Below, piece by piece: positions 11,097-21,384 of a stretch of DNA of 64,000 nt. Where the stretch lies: contig CM073201.1 in assembly GCA_037042915.1 (NCBI GenBank), positions 930,001 to 994,000 on the forward strand, written 5' to 3'. Position 1 is the first letter of the stretch, and every line of letters starts with the position of its first letter. The notes beneath the pieces are model-generated. The model ran no database searches, had not been told where the DNA came from, and saw only the letters and a program-made list of their open reading frames with translations. A program made the translations under genes and the position numbers. Source of the DNA: Auricularia sp. M13. Lineage: Eukaryota; Basidiomycota; Agaricomycetes; Auriculariales; Auriculariaceae.

Positions 11097-13624
11097 ATGG
11101 CTGAATATACGATCTCAGCGAGCGCCAGCGCACGCCCTGCATCCGCGTATCAACCCTCACCGGATTTATATGGCCCCCAACAGCGTGCGCCCGGATTATC
11201 TGCTTTCGCGTCTCATAGCTTACATTTGTTATCATACTACGGCTCAGCTACACCTAGCCCTGTGGGACACACAATGCCCTATGCAGCCCACATGCAACCG
11301 CCGCCTGTGCCACCGCCGCCTCCAAAGCCGCCCTCAGACTCGCAACGTTATTACCAGCAGCCGTCCACATCCTATGCATACTTGCCTTCGCCAAATACAC
11401 ACCTACCTCGCTCATCTAGCCCGCGCCCTGAGCCTCCCCCACGGCCCTCCTCGTCTTACTTTCAAGAGTATCCGTACGCTGTCCAGACACTACAGGCTCC
11501 ACCGCTACCGCCCAAGGTACCATTGCAACAGGACGACATGCCAGGACCGTCTACTCCACAACCAAGACATCAGCAATTGCCTGCATACTCGTCTGCGGAT
11601 TACTATGCCGAACCGATACTCTACCCGCCAGATAAACCGTTGCCCGGCGTGTCACCCGATGATGACCCCGAGTCTGAGGAGGCCCAGCTAGCGCGTGCCA
11701 TAGCCGCATCTACCGCAGAAGCACAGAAGGAAGAGGAGGAGCTTCGCAAGGCTATTGAAGAAAGCCTCGCGATGTCCACGCCCAGCGCTAGCCCCGCGAC
11801 TGAGGCATGGGAGGAATACAATCCCAGCGCGTTCGATGCGGCTGGAGATATTTCACCCGTTGTTGAGGGCAAATCGAAGGGCAAGCAGAGAGCGGCGCCG
11901 GACATCATCCTTATGCGCGCCGACAGTAGCAGCAACGAGTCCGGCTGGGAAGAATACGACCCGCGCGCGTTCGACTTTCCGCGCTCGGTGACCGATGACC
12001 TGCGCGAGCGGCTGTCTTCTGTATCATCCATCTCGCTCATCACGACATCTTCCGAGGATTCGCGTGCACGCGCAGACGACGAGCGCCGTATGGCCGAGGA
12101 GATGCAGCGCGAGGAGGAGCATTTCTCCCGCGAGCGCGAGGAGCAGATTGCGCGGGATGAGGAACTCAGCCGGCAGCTTCTCGAGGCGGAGGGGCTTGAT
12201 GGCTCGCAGGCGGCTGGCGAAAGCAAGGAGGAGTGGCTCGATCGCGTCGCCCAGGAGGTCGAGGACGCATTGCGCCGCAAGCTCGCTGCCGCCGGTGAGC
12301 TCAAGCCCGATGCGCCGCAGGAGGACGAGATGATGCTGCCGCGATACACGGAGTCGCCACCCACCACCTCTGCGCCGCTGCCAGCGCCGCCGCAGACCAA
12401 CCCTTTCCTCGCCGCCCAATTTTCGCAGCAACACATCTTCAACGTGCCGCTCACGTCTCCCTCGCCTACGCCGACTGTCACCGAACTGCCGACGACACCA
12501 ACACCACTCATCCGTCGATTACCAACACCCCAGCCGCATCCGCTCGTCCACCATCATTCCGAGCCCGTACTCCCACACTCCGAGCCCGTACTCCCACACG
12601 AACATGAAGTTGACCCGTCTGAACCACGGCCGCATGCACTCGCGCATTCCGCGTCGATGCCCGTCCCGCAAATCCCGCAGTCGTCCAAGATAGAGCGCGA
12701 GACGGTGCGGCTGGACGCCTATGCCGAGGAGGCCGTCGTGGCCGGCCAAGACGTTCCGCAAGTGGGGCTCGCGCCCGCCGGTGGTGTCCTCGCAAACATA
12801 TGTATGCGCCGTACATTCATTTTTCTTTCTCATTGCTCACGCACTCCAAACAGCATACGGCTTCGCGCCGCCGCAGATGACCTACCGTCTGCCGCCTGCG
12901 CCGCCCGTACCGGACGTCGTGGCCATTGCGCCCTTTCCGTCGCCGGCGTTCCACATGCAGGCGCAATCGTGGCGTGCGCTTCTACGTGCGCTGGCGCACA
13001 TGGCCGACACGAAGATCGAGGCGACGCCGCGCGCGCTGGCGAAGCTCGGCGGCGAGCCCGCGAAGCTGCGGGCGGTCGTGCAGTTCGTCAAGGTGCGTCC
13101 CGTCTTGGTATGCAGTTGCGCGAAGGCTGACCGCGCAGGTCCCGCTGGCCGAGTCGCCGTGGCGCACGGTGCTGTACCTCTCGCTGGACAACCGCGTGCC
13201 GCCCAACACGCAGCAGGCGTGGCGCTTCACGAACAACGACACGACGCGCCTGCCGTACAATTTCCCCACGCCGACGCCGTTTCCCGCGTCGGGCGCCGTC
13301 GCGCTGACGAATACGCCTGAGGCGCCGCTGTACGCGTTCCCCGCGCCACACGCGGAGCTGCCGCTCTCCATGCCGAGCGTGGCGCGCTTCCTCACCGAGA
13401 AGATGGCCGACGCGCGCGCGGACAAGGCTACGCCATCCGCGCGCCGCCTCGCCAAGATAATCGACGCGTGCTACCCCGAGCCGCGCGAGAAGCGCGAGCC
13501 GGGCGACCGACGCGCCGCGCTGCTTGGCCGGCTGTTTGGACGCGGTGGGGCGAGGAAGGGCGGCATGGAGAATGATCAAACATATGACCTTGTCACGCCG
13601 TTTAGGATGGATGACTGGGGCTAG
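11097..13624 (+). CDS. Proline-rich protein with ubiquitin-interacting (UIM-like) motifs
   Basis: Three exons (11097-12801, 12854-13092, 13139-13624) total 2430 nt, 809 residues. Introns are 52 and 46 nt, GT-AG. Residues 1-190 are Pro/Tyr/Ser-rich and disordered. Residues about 195-232 hold two UIM-like helices (EEAQLARAIAAS and EELRKAIEESLAMS), each with the acidic lead and Ala-x3-Ser core of ubiquitin-interacting motifs. A long Glu/Arg-rich helix with likely coiled coil follows (about 320-400), then a Pro-rich stretch with an 18-bp in-frame repeat (SEPVLPH twice, near 12560-12600). The last 240 residues look folded (FHMQAQSWRALLRALAHM, PWRTVLYLSLDN). A role in ubiquitin-dependent sorting or signalling is an inference; I cannot name the family. 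Confidence 0.8.
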
Positions 13625-13890
13625 CGCTGTATTTAAGGGATGTATGTATTCTTGCCGACAATGGAATAAGTGGATCTGTATGGAATAGGTGTTCAAGTTG
13701 TACCAGTAGAAGACATTCCCGGAATTGAGGTCTTAGATCGGAGACTGTCCGAAACTTTAAACGAGTACAGTGGATGGCAGACCTCGAGCAAAATGTTCAT
13801 TGGCCGGGGCACGTTGATTCTTGGTTCTGGAAATGGGTAGTATACAGGTACATGGTGCAGCAGTCGATAATATATCATACAGACGGAAGA

Positions 13891-14796
13891 CTAAAGCTCT
13901 TCCTTCTGAGCCTTGGCGTCCCGCAGAGCATACAACGTTTGCGGGTTGCCCTGCGCATCGCAGCTGGCAAACTTCCACCAGCCCCAATTCCAGCTGCCGA
14001 ACACGTTGACCATCATCCACCGCACAGGCCCGGGCATTGGCGGCCAGGTGGCCCATGTCCCATCCTCGTAGGTTCGGTCGAGGTTGAGCAGACAGAACGG
14101 CACGACGTCGGTCAGACCGGCTTTCGTCAACGTCTTCTTGCCCCAAAGCTTGAATGTTTCGGACGCACGGTCGGCTTCAGAGGCGGGGAGAGGCCTATCT
14201 GCAAATGCGGCGATGGTGGCGATTTCAGAGTGGAAGTGGTCGTTGAAGGGCTGCTTGAAGCCGTCCATAATTTTCACCAACTCGCTCCCGTTGAAGGACG
14301 CGGGCGAAGGCAGTGAGGTAAGATAAGTGTTGTACGCTGCGAGGCCGTCCAGGAAGGACTCTGGACTGCATGTGAGAACGGGCTTCAGTGACAATACGGC
14401 TGAGACGAGCGCACCATGCTCCTTGTGAGTATCATCCCATATTCCCTTGGCACCGAGCACATCCTCAACCTTGGGAAAGAGCTCTGCCTCCTCATCGTCG
14501 TGGTGGCTCTTTACGAACCGGAACCACGCGAGCGCGTAGCCGACAAAATCTGCATAATCCGCCGGGCGCACGTGGGGCGCCTGCAGGTAGATGCTGTTGA
14601 ATCCGCGCAGGATAGCATTGTGCAGCAGCGCCATGTGCGTTGCGCCTTTGGTCCAGAGGTCGTCCTTTTTAGTCGCGTACTGAGGCGTCGCGACCAGCGG
14701 AAGCGGACCGTCAGCCCACGGTACAGAGCTTGCAGAGGCCGACATGAGGAGCAGTGCTAGGGTAGCAGCAAGCAGGCGAATGTTGGAGGACAACAT
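13891..14796 (-). CDS. Secreted hemerythrin-like (HHE domain) protein
   Basis: Single exon, 301 residues. The N-terminal 24 residues (MLSSNIRLLAATLALLLMSASASS) form a clear signal peptide. The body has the spaced His/Glu pattern of HHE cation-binding four-helix bundles: THMALLHNAI, KSHHDDEEAELFP, HKEHGALVS and FNDHFHSEI, ligands expected for a di-iron centre. It ends with a Trp-rich segment (MMVNVFGSWNWGWWKF). The start at 14796 is chosen over the in-frame 14949 because it begins the signal peptide and a TATA-like and CCAAT motif lie just upstream, inside the extra frame. Members bind iron, oxygen or NO; the substrate here is unknown. Confidence 0.85.
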   Translation of the reverse strand: MLSSNIRLLAATLALLLMSASASSVPWADGPLPLVATPQYATKKDDLWTKGATHMALLHNAILRGFNSIYLQAPHVRPADYADFVGYALAWFRFVKSHHDDEEAELFPKVEDVLGAKGIWDDTHKEHGALVSAVLSLKPVLTCSPESFLDGLAAYNTYLTSLPSPASFNGSELVKIMDGFKQPFNDHFHSEIATIAAFADRPLPASEADRASETFKLWGKKTLTKAGLTDVVPFCLLNLDRTYEDGTWATWPPMPGPVRWMMVNVFGSWNWGWWKFASCDAQGNPQTLYALRDAKAQKEEL

Positions 14797-15448
14797 CTGC
14801 TGTAACCGGGCAAGCAAGGTTGCTATATAGCCGGACGTCGATTGGCTAGACCCTTCAAGTTTGCCATCGTTTTTATTTGCTGACGCACCGTCGAGGCCTG
14901 GAACATCCTGTGCCAAACTGTGAGCGATAGCCGGGCGTCGCCTATGCAAGTATCCTCAAGGTGAAAAGTATCCTCGATGAACAACGAAAACGCTATTTGA
15001 TCCCGTTCCTGCTTCCGCGGGATGCAACGTATTCGCCAAGTTAAACTCCTCTCCCATCCAATTTAGGAGTCATGTTGCTCTCTGCATGCTAAAACCAGCA
15101 GGACTGAAAGATGTAGGAAGGCCTGTGGACTCCGCAAGCCTCTCTCAGCGTGACTCAGCGTGTGGAAAAAGTATCCGGATTATTCGAGACAGGGTAGTTG
15201 CAGGATAGTCATCTCACCTTTCTCCTCGCACGGCTCGTGACCACCTAATAAAAAACAAAGAAGCTCAGTCAGACTCGCAAGCTGATAATGCAGTACATAC
15301 ATTCATGGTGGCAAACCTACTCAATGTACGATTCAATTCGTAACTCTCAGTGCGAATCGTCCCAGACAGAAGTCATTCCCACCACGAATCTCACTTTGAA
15401 CTGCAGCGATGCTACCCAAGTGCATCGTGGGAAGGCCGTGCCAGGCCA
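14797..15448. other. Intergenic region upstream of the hemerythrin-like gene
   Basis: 0.65 kb; it includes the promoter motifs near 14830 and otherwise nothing recognised. Confidence 0.45.
14823..14846 (-). promoter_or_regulatory. TATA-like box and CCAAT box of the hemerythrin-like gene
   Basis: On the minus strand GCCAATCG (14839-14846) is followed by CTATATAG (14822-14829), about 30 bases before the ATG at 14796. A CCAAT box is notable because an NF-YA gene lies in the same window. Confidence 0.45.
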
Positions 15449-16880
15449 TCATGCATTCTCCGACGGATCGGTCGAGTCAGGAAACTCGTTGAGAACGGCA
15501 TATTCGGCTTTCGAGTGCACGGGCTTGGGTGCGTGCAAAGTCAGCGATGAACCAGCGGCGAAGCTGTTGGTGGATTCCGGCGCGCCGTGCGACTCGGCAA
15601 CCTGGACATCGGACGCCGAGCGATGTCCACCTTTCCCGTCCAAATCTGCGTTCGTCTTGCGTTTCTTTGAAGATGGATCGTTATTGCTCGATTTCGATGG
15701 CCTTCTCTTCGTGCCGCGTGTCGTGACGGTGCCTGGTGGGCTGGCCCACGGCTCCTTGGGCAGAATATCAGACAGAGCGATGTCAGGGAGCGGGTCGGCC
15801 TCGATCTCCTTCCGGATTTTGACCAAGGTGATGTAGAATTTGAGCCATTCATTGAACCTCATGAGCGTGCAGAAATTCGTATATTGAGTGACGTGGAGTT
15901 GCTGGGGCGATTTGGTTAACTCCATGCATGCTTCACGATAATGAACAGCGCACATTATCGATGCGACGCCCGTAGTAAAAGTAGCAGCGATCTTCGAAGA
16001 CAGCAAGGCCGTGGACAGGCCGCTGCGGCAGATTAAGATACGTTCGGTGCAGCAGAGCAGCCGAAATGTCTAAAACGAGTTTGTTCTTCACGATGTCCTC
16101 GGCCTCCTTCTCGTACTCGATGACGATTTCGGGAATTGCTATATAGGACTCGCCAGTGCATTTCCTTGGGAGTATGTAAAGCGAATCTTTGAGGCGGAAT
16201 TTCGATGCTGCGCTTGCTGAGAGGTTGGCCAGGTCCAGAGTGGTCTTTCCGTAAATCGTCGCGCCGACCTCCGTAGAGCCACACACACCCAAGCCCAGTT
16301 TCTGCCGCCTATCTTCGCTGAAGCCCGGAAGTGGGATTGAAAGCTCGTTCCTGCAACAAGCGATACATTAGCTGGAGCCTTCAAGTCGAAGATCAAAGGG
16401 GATCCCACTGGTGATGCATGGAGCCATCCGTGACGAAAACCATATGCAACAACGAGTCGACGGGAGCCCGCAGAGAGGCCGCATTTATACGGCCGAGCGT
16501 GTAATATTCGATGTAGGTCTGGATGATGGTGCGCAAGTTGCGGCAGACGCTGAACTCGTCTTGCGTCGCTCCGCCTGGCTGTTCCACGAACTGAAACGAT
16601 GCGCGGAACTCGCCCAAGCATTCAGCCACAGTCGGATCATCGATACGAGGCCGCGGGTCTTCCCGTGGTAGGTCGTCTTCGTTCAGCGTGGCATTCTGAA
16701 GTTAGGCTGGTCAGACGCAGGCAACCCGTCCCGGTAAATCACCACACCACAAGTTGGATCGGGTATTTAACATGCTCGTGTGGACTCTCCTTGCGCTCTC
16801 TCATGAGGGTGATGTCGTACTCCATCAGCCAGGCCGAGAACTCCCTCTGGGACCCGCAGAGTCTGGAGAATGATTTGAGG
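15449..16880 (-). CDS. Unrecognised multi-exon protein, 5' end unresolved
   Basis: Coding exons on the minus strand are about 16748-16880, 16409-16695, 15954-16350 and 15449-15901, joined by 52-58-nt introns with good branch sites (GTTAAC, GCTAAT). The joins keep one frame: ...TDGSMHHQ+NELSIPLPGF... and ...YYGRRIDN+QLHVTQYTNF.... The last exon ends with a basic, Ser/Lys-rich tail containing KRRPSK and KKRKTN, likely nuclear signals. No family is recognised. The first exon could not be fixed: coding character fades near 16880-16950 and no ATG joins cleanly, so the gene may be truncated there. Confidence 0.55.
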
Positions 16881-17612
16881 GCTGGCGGGTTGCCTGGCCG
16901 GCACGCACCTCGACGAAGACCATGTAGAGCTCATGTCGTAATTTTTTTGAGCTATCAGGTTGGCCTACAAGGAAATGGGACTGACATCTCGGGCCTTCAG
17001 TACAAGGCGAGGGCAGCGTGAGTACGATCCTGCTAATTCATCGCAAGTGACGAAAGCGGACTCTGAGAAAACAGGTGTGTTTGTAGCATCTTTAGGCCTA
17101 AGCGCATCGAGAGAATATGAGCCTCTGAATAGACGGTGAAGTTACGGATTTGGACACACCCTGAGCCCGACGCGCCCAAAGCGGGACTGGACACGCTCGA
17201 AGGAGCTTCATCGCTTGAGTGGAGACCAATAATCGAGAGTTGATAGCCTGGAAGCCAGCCCGACCCAGCTGTGAATATCGACATGCTGGTTGGTGGCGGA
17301 GAAGGCGGAATGTCGGACTTCGGATGCGTGCCGCGGAGTCGGACAACACGGTGATACCGGAGATATCTGCGACAAGACATATCTCCACCTCCCAGTCTCC
17401 TTCTGCGGAGTCTCAAGGTAGAAAGACTTGGAAACATATTTCCTCATCGGTGAAACTCGGCTGATAACAGCACGACAAAGGGGGCGCAAGATGTATTGCG
17501 CCGTGTTTCTACATAATGTACATGTTTACCGAATGGGCGACAGGTTGGTACGAGGCCAGTTGGTAAAGTTCTATTCTTGATTCGCACTGTCCCAGGCTCG
17601 TCCGACAGCACT
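16881..17612. other. Unresolved stretch, no confident gene
   Basis: Open frames on both strands, none with convincing coding character. It may hold the missing first exon of the gene at 15449-16880. Confidence 0.35.
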
Positions 17613-18167
17613 TCAGAGCAAGTTCTCCCCGCGCTGCATCTTGAATTTCTGGCGCAGCCGCTGCTGCGATCGGCCCACGCGCAGGCGGGCGTCGTGCGGA
17701 TGCACGGTAACGGGTGTCTGCGCGGCGCCGTGGTGCGCGGCGAGCCAGGCGCGGTATGCGGTCCCGGCGTGCTGTGGCGCGGACGCCATGGTCTTCTCGA
17801 AGTGCTCGCGCTTCGCCTCAATCTGCGACGTCGGATTAGCTGCATTTCCGAACCGAGTGGATGAGGCGACGAACGGTTGGCGCGATAGGAGGCTATAGGA
17901 GAGGTCAGCATGAGACATGAACTCGCGCGCCGAGTCGGACTCGGAATCGGACAGCAGGCGTACCGCGTCCTTGCTCCTGCTCTGAAGCTCAGAATAGCGA
18001 TCCAGAGCGACGTGCTGTCCAGGAAGAGAATGGGGAGCGGGAGAGGTCCCTCGAACGCTGTCACGGTCGTGTGTCATGTAGTGGTCGTCCTCCGAATCAA
18101 CGCGAGGATGGGCGGCCGGGGAAAACATTGTCATCGGCTTGCGCAAACGCTCCCACCAGCCATCCAT
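17613..18167 (-). CDS. Small hypothetical protein, 184 residues
   Basis: Single exon from an ATG in good context (AAAATGGAT) at 18167. The first half is Ser/Asp/His-rich and likely disordered. The C-terminal 80 residues (from EAKREHFEKTMASAPQ to QQRLRQKFKMQRGENLL) look helical and basic. There is no signal peptide, membrane segment or motif I recognise. The intact 555-nt frame and amphipathic C-terminus are the only support. Confidence 0.5.
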   Translation of the reverse strand: MDGWWERLRKPMTMFSPAAHPRVDSEDDHYMTHDRDSVRGTSPAPHSLPGQHVALDRYSELQSRSKDAVRLLSDSESDSAREFMSHADLSYSLLSRQPFVASSTRFGNAANPTSQIEAKREHFEKTMASAPQHAGTAYRAWLAAHHGAAQTPVTVHPHDARLRVGRSQQRLRQKFKMQRGENLL

Positions 18168-20679
18168 TTTATCCAGAACGAATAGCGTGGAAAGGGGGGG
18201 AAATGCGCGGGCCAGAAGCAGTAATTGAAGGTGGAGTACCCCTATCGACCCCTATAGAAGGAAATCCTCCAGGAACACGAAAGATGAGTCGTGCTGCTGT
18301 CATTGAAAATATCGAAGAGGAAGTGGCCAATGCATAAGAAAGAAGCACTCTAATCGTCGTGGCAGGCATTTTTTTGCGTTTGGGAAGAGTACGATGACTG
18401 CGATGGTAGCAAGGCGGGCCCGTCTCTGTCAGTGGTGCCGCGCAGACGAGCTAGCGGCATTTATCGCACTATGAGGTCAAGGGCACTTCAAGCAGTCCCT
18501 GGGCATACCTGTGGAAATCCTGAGCACCGCGATTACCCCAGATCAGACGGTTGAGAGTAAGAAAATGCACGCCTGAAGGAGGCGTTCCGAATCCGCCTTG
18601 CTATCTTCAAGTTTGTCGTCCCGCCTCCGAGTCGTCCCGGCTGAGACTCGCAGCGTAGCAGACACGATACCCGTGTCTGGAGTCGGACAATTGCGAGGCC
18701 CCGTTCGCTGCGGGCGCACTGCTTCCAGCATCATCTACCAACGCAGGAGTCGGAAACTTGAAGGTACGAGGCCTCCGAGTCGGATCCTGGAGGTGAGCCG
18801 GCACTGGACAGCTCGTCGACGTCCTGGCGCACGTTAACTCAGAATCTAGCAGCACGATTACTTATAATATCAGAAGCGCACCTGCAGCTGAGTCTATCAG
18901 TTCGTCTGGATCAGACGATGAACGTGCAAACATGATGAACATGGCGCTGCGAAATTCCCGAGGCGTGCTCCGAGTCGACGCAGTCCATATGGTACAGCGG
19001 GACGAATCTACACATGAGCAAGAATATTTATTTATGCTGTCTTTCAAAAATCTCTGCGTCTTGACTGCGCGGTGGTGTGAGCGGTTCTGACGGCGGTCAC
19101 AGCATCGATTTGGAATGGACGTACAGTAGTTCTGTGTGGAGACGCTCGCGGCCGCAGAATGACAGTACCTGCCTCGCGAGCGCAGTATGCCATGGCGAGG
19201 TTTATGTAAAGTGTGGCTGGATGGGTGAGGAAGAAGGAAGAAAGGCCTCAGCGGAGTTTCAAGCGGAACAACACCGCGATAAGTACTGTACGCACAAAAG
19301 GTGCCGGTCAACATGCGCAAATACCGTGCTCGCTCTGGTGATGTCTTCGTTGAGGTGTATGCATTGCCCAAGTAGTACCGCGATCAACTACAGTAGTCAC
19401 GGTAGCTTGTGCCAAGAAAAAGCAACGCGACTTTCACTGAAACAAAATGAAAATTCTTCATACATCCACGCAACATCCACGCGCGTAGAAATCTGATGAT
19501 TCTGATTCTGAACCCTGCCAGTGCACTCGACTCAGAACGTCCTCAGGCTCCCCCGCGCGACCCTAGATGCCCTTAACCCACTGGCACCAGCGACCGATCT
19601 CGTCTTCTCCCAAGTAAGTAACGTGCGGCGAGCCACCCTGAGCATGAGCAATGATGGTGCAGGCCTTCTTCGAACGTCGACGTTCGACTTCGCCGCACGA
19701 GCCCCTTTTCGAGGTTTGCACTCTTCGCCACGACCCTGGATACAGAACGAAGAACGTCGGCACGTCGCTCCGGATCCCGCATTCAGGACGCCTGAGACAC
19801 AATGGCGATGGGCGCTGACAGTGACAGTGGCGGAGCGGACGCGGACTCGGACTCGGAGATGTCAAGGCGCGGGCGTCCAATGGCAGGCGCCGCTGCGATC
19901 TGAAGCTTGAAGTCTCAACGGAGCGGGACGGGAGCCCGCCAATGGACGCTGCCGCCGTCATCGCAATCTCTGATGGGCGGGATGCCAAAGTCGTGGCGGC
20001 GTGCAGTGCAATGCTAGGTTATACAGTACTAGTATCCCATCGATACGCGGACATGCACTGACATGCGTTCTGATCATCGATCCCGGCTTGGGCGGCTTGC
20101 TCGGTTGGAGCTTGAAGTTTGAAGTTTGAAAGTTTGGGAGTTTCCCAGGGCGAGTCATTTTATGCTGGAAGGGTCAGTTCCGAACTGGATAACTAGCATA
20201 CTGTAGACTCTCGTACATACTGGCTATCGTTGCAAGCAGGCAAGCAGTGGAGCGAGGAAGGCGAAGTGTGGCGGCGGCGGAGCAGGCTGAGGAACCGTCG
20301 ACGTGCCGGTCAGACGGACACTGCACTGTTCATTGCAGAGACTGAATTGCGCGCTGCCGCTGTGTTTTTTCTGATTAACCTTCACTGTCAGCGGAACACG
20401 GGACGGCATTCATCTGTGGCAGCTGTCCGTGCTGCGAGGAGGGGAGGGTGATCCACGCCGGCGCCAGAGCGGGCGTCGGGGAAGAGTAGCAGACCGGATT
20501 GGGCGTGGGAGAGAGAGGCAGATAGACTTTTTTTTGTGCAAGCAGTAAGTAAGTGCCTGTGCGGGTGAGGACCGAGCTGAGTGACGGCGGGAGGAGTTCG
20601 GGTGGAGGAGGATTGCCGGACCGGAGCGCCGGGAAGAGAGCAGCGGGATAAAAGGCGGGACGGGGACCAATTGGACGGC
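18168..20679. other. Gene-poor stretch upstream of NF-YA
   Basis: 2.5 kb with no supported gene. It holds two copies of the 11-mer CCTCCGAGTCG (18624-18634 and 18772-18782) and, at its right end, the 5' leader of the NF-YA gene with a T-run and several GTAAGT-like sites (near 20545) that could mark a leader intron. Confidence 0.45.
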
Positions 20680-21384
20680 ATGGACGCCTCCCTCGATCAG
20701 CTCTTCGCGCACGCGCACCCGGGGCCGCCGCCGCCGCCGCCGCACGCGCAGCCGCACACGCCGTTCGCGCCGTACCCGCTCAGCCTGCGCCACCACGCCC
20801 AGTACGCGCTCGACCACCCCGCCGGGCCCGCCGGAGCCCCCGACCCGGACTTCGCCGCCGCCTTCCTCCACCACGTCCCCGGCCACCTCCAGGGCTACCC
20901 GGGCCCGTCCGCGCTGGCCTACCCGCCGTCGGGGCCCTCGTCCTACGCGCCCTCGCCCCACGCCTCGCGCCATCCCACGCCCGGCCTCCCGCCCACGCCC
21001 GCCCACGCCCACCCGCAGCAGCCCATCGACCGCGCCGCCGAGCAGCCACCATCACGCCCCGAACAGCCCGCCGACGCCGCAGAGCTCGACGACGAGCCGC
21101 TGTACGTCAACGCCAAGCAGTACAACCGCATCATCAAGCGCCGTCTCGCGCGCGCCCGGCTCGAGGAGCTGCACCGGCTCTCGCGCCAGCGCAAGCCGTA
21201 CCTGCACGAGTCCCGCCACAAGCACGCCATGCGCCGCCCGCGCGGCCCCGGCGGCCGCTTCCTCACCGCAGAGGAGCGCGCAGCCCTCGAGCGCTCCCAG
21301 CCCGCCACGAGCCCCGACGACGACGACCGCGAGCCCCAGTCCGCCGCCACCGACGCCTCGTTCTCCGTGCCCGACCCCCGGTAG
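20680..21384 (+). CDS. HAP2: CCAAT-binding factor subunit NF-YA / HAP2
   Basis: 234 residues, one exon. The start is the ATG at 20680 (MDASLDQLF); the frame opens further upstream at 20581 but only from a GTG. Residues 1-130 are Pro/His/Ala-rich. Residues about 137-197 are the NF-YA core: the subunit-association helix [20 protein letters not shown], a short linker, then the DNA-binding part with the [19 protein letters not shown] signature. The protein binds CCAAT boxes with the NF-YB and NF-YC histone-fold pair; in fungi the complex controls respiratory and many other genes. The C-terminus is acidic and short. Third-position GC is extreme. Confidence 0.95.
   Translation: MDASLDQLFAHAHPGPPPPPPHAQPHTPFAPYPLSLRHHAQYALDHPAGPAGAPDPDFAAAFLHHVPGHLQGYPGPSALAYPPSGPSSYAPSPHASRHPTPGLPPTPAHAHPQQPIDRAAEQPPSRPEQPADAAELDDEPLYVNAKQYNRIIKRRLARARLEELHRLSRQRKPYLHESRHKHAMRRPRGPGGRFLTAEERAALERSQPATSPDDDDREPQSAATDASFSVPDPR

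Noticed and set aside
14797-14949. N-terminal extension of the hemerythrin-like frame
   Set aside because: It would bury the signal peptide and overlap the TATA-like and CCAAT motifs.
17033-17437. Minus-strand 134-codon frame as a separate gene
   Set aside because: Composition is not protein-like and no motif or splice context supports it.
20581-20679. N-terminal extension of the NF-YA frame
   Set aside because: The frame opens with GTG, not ATG; the first ATG at 20680 is the natural start.
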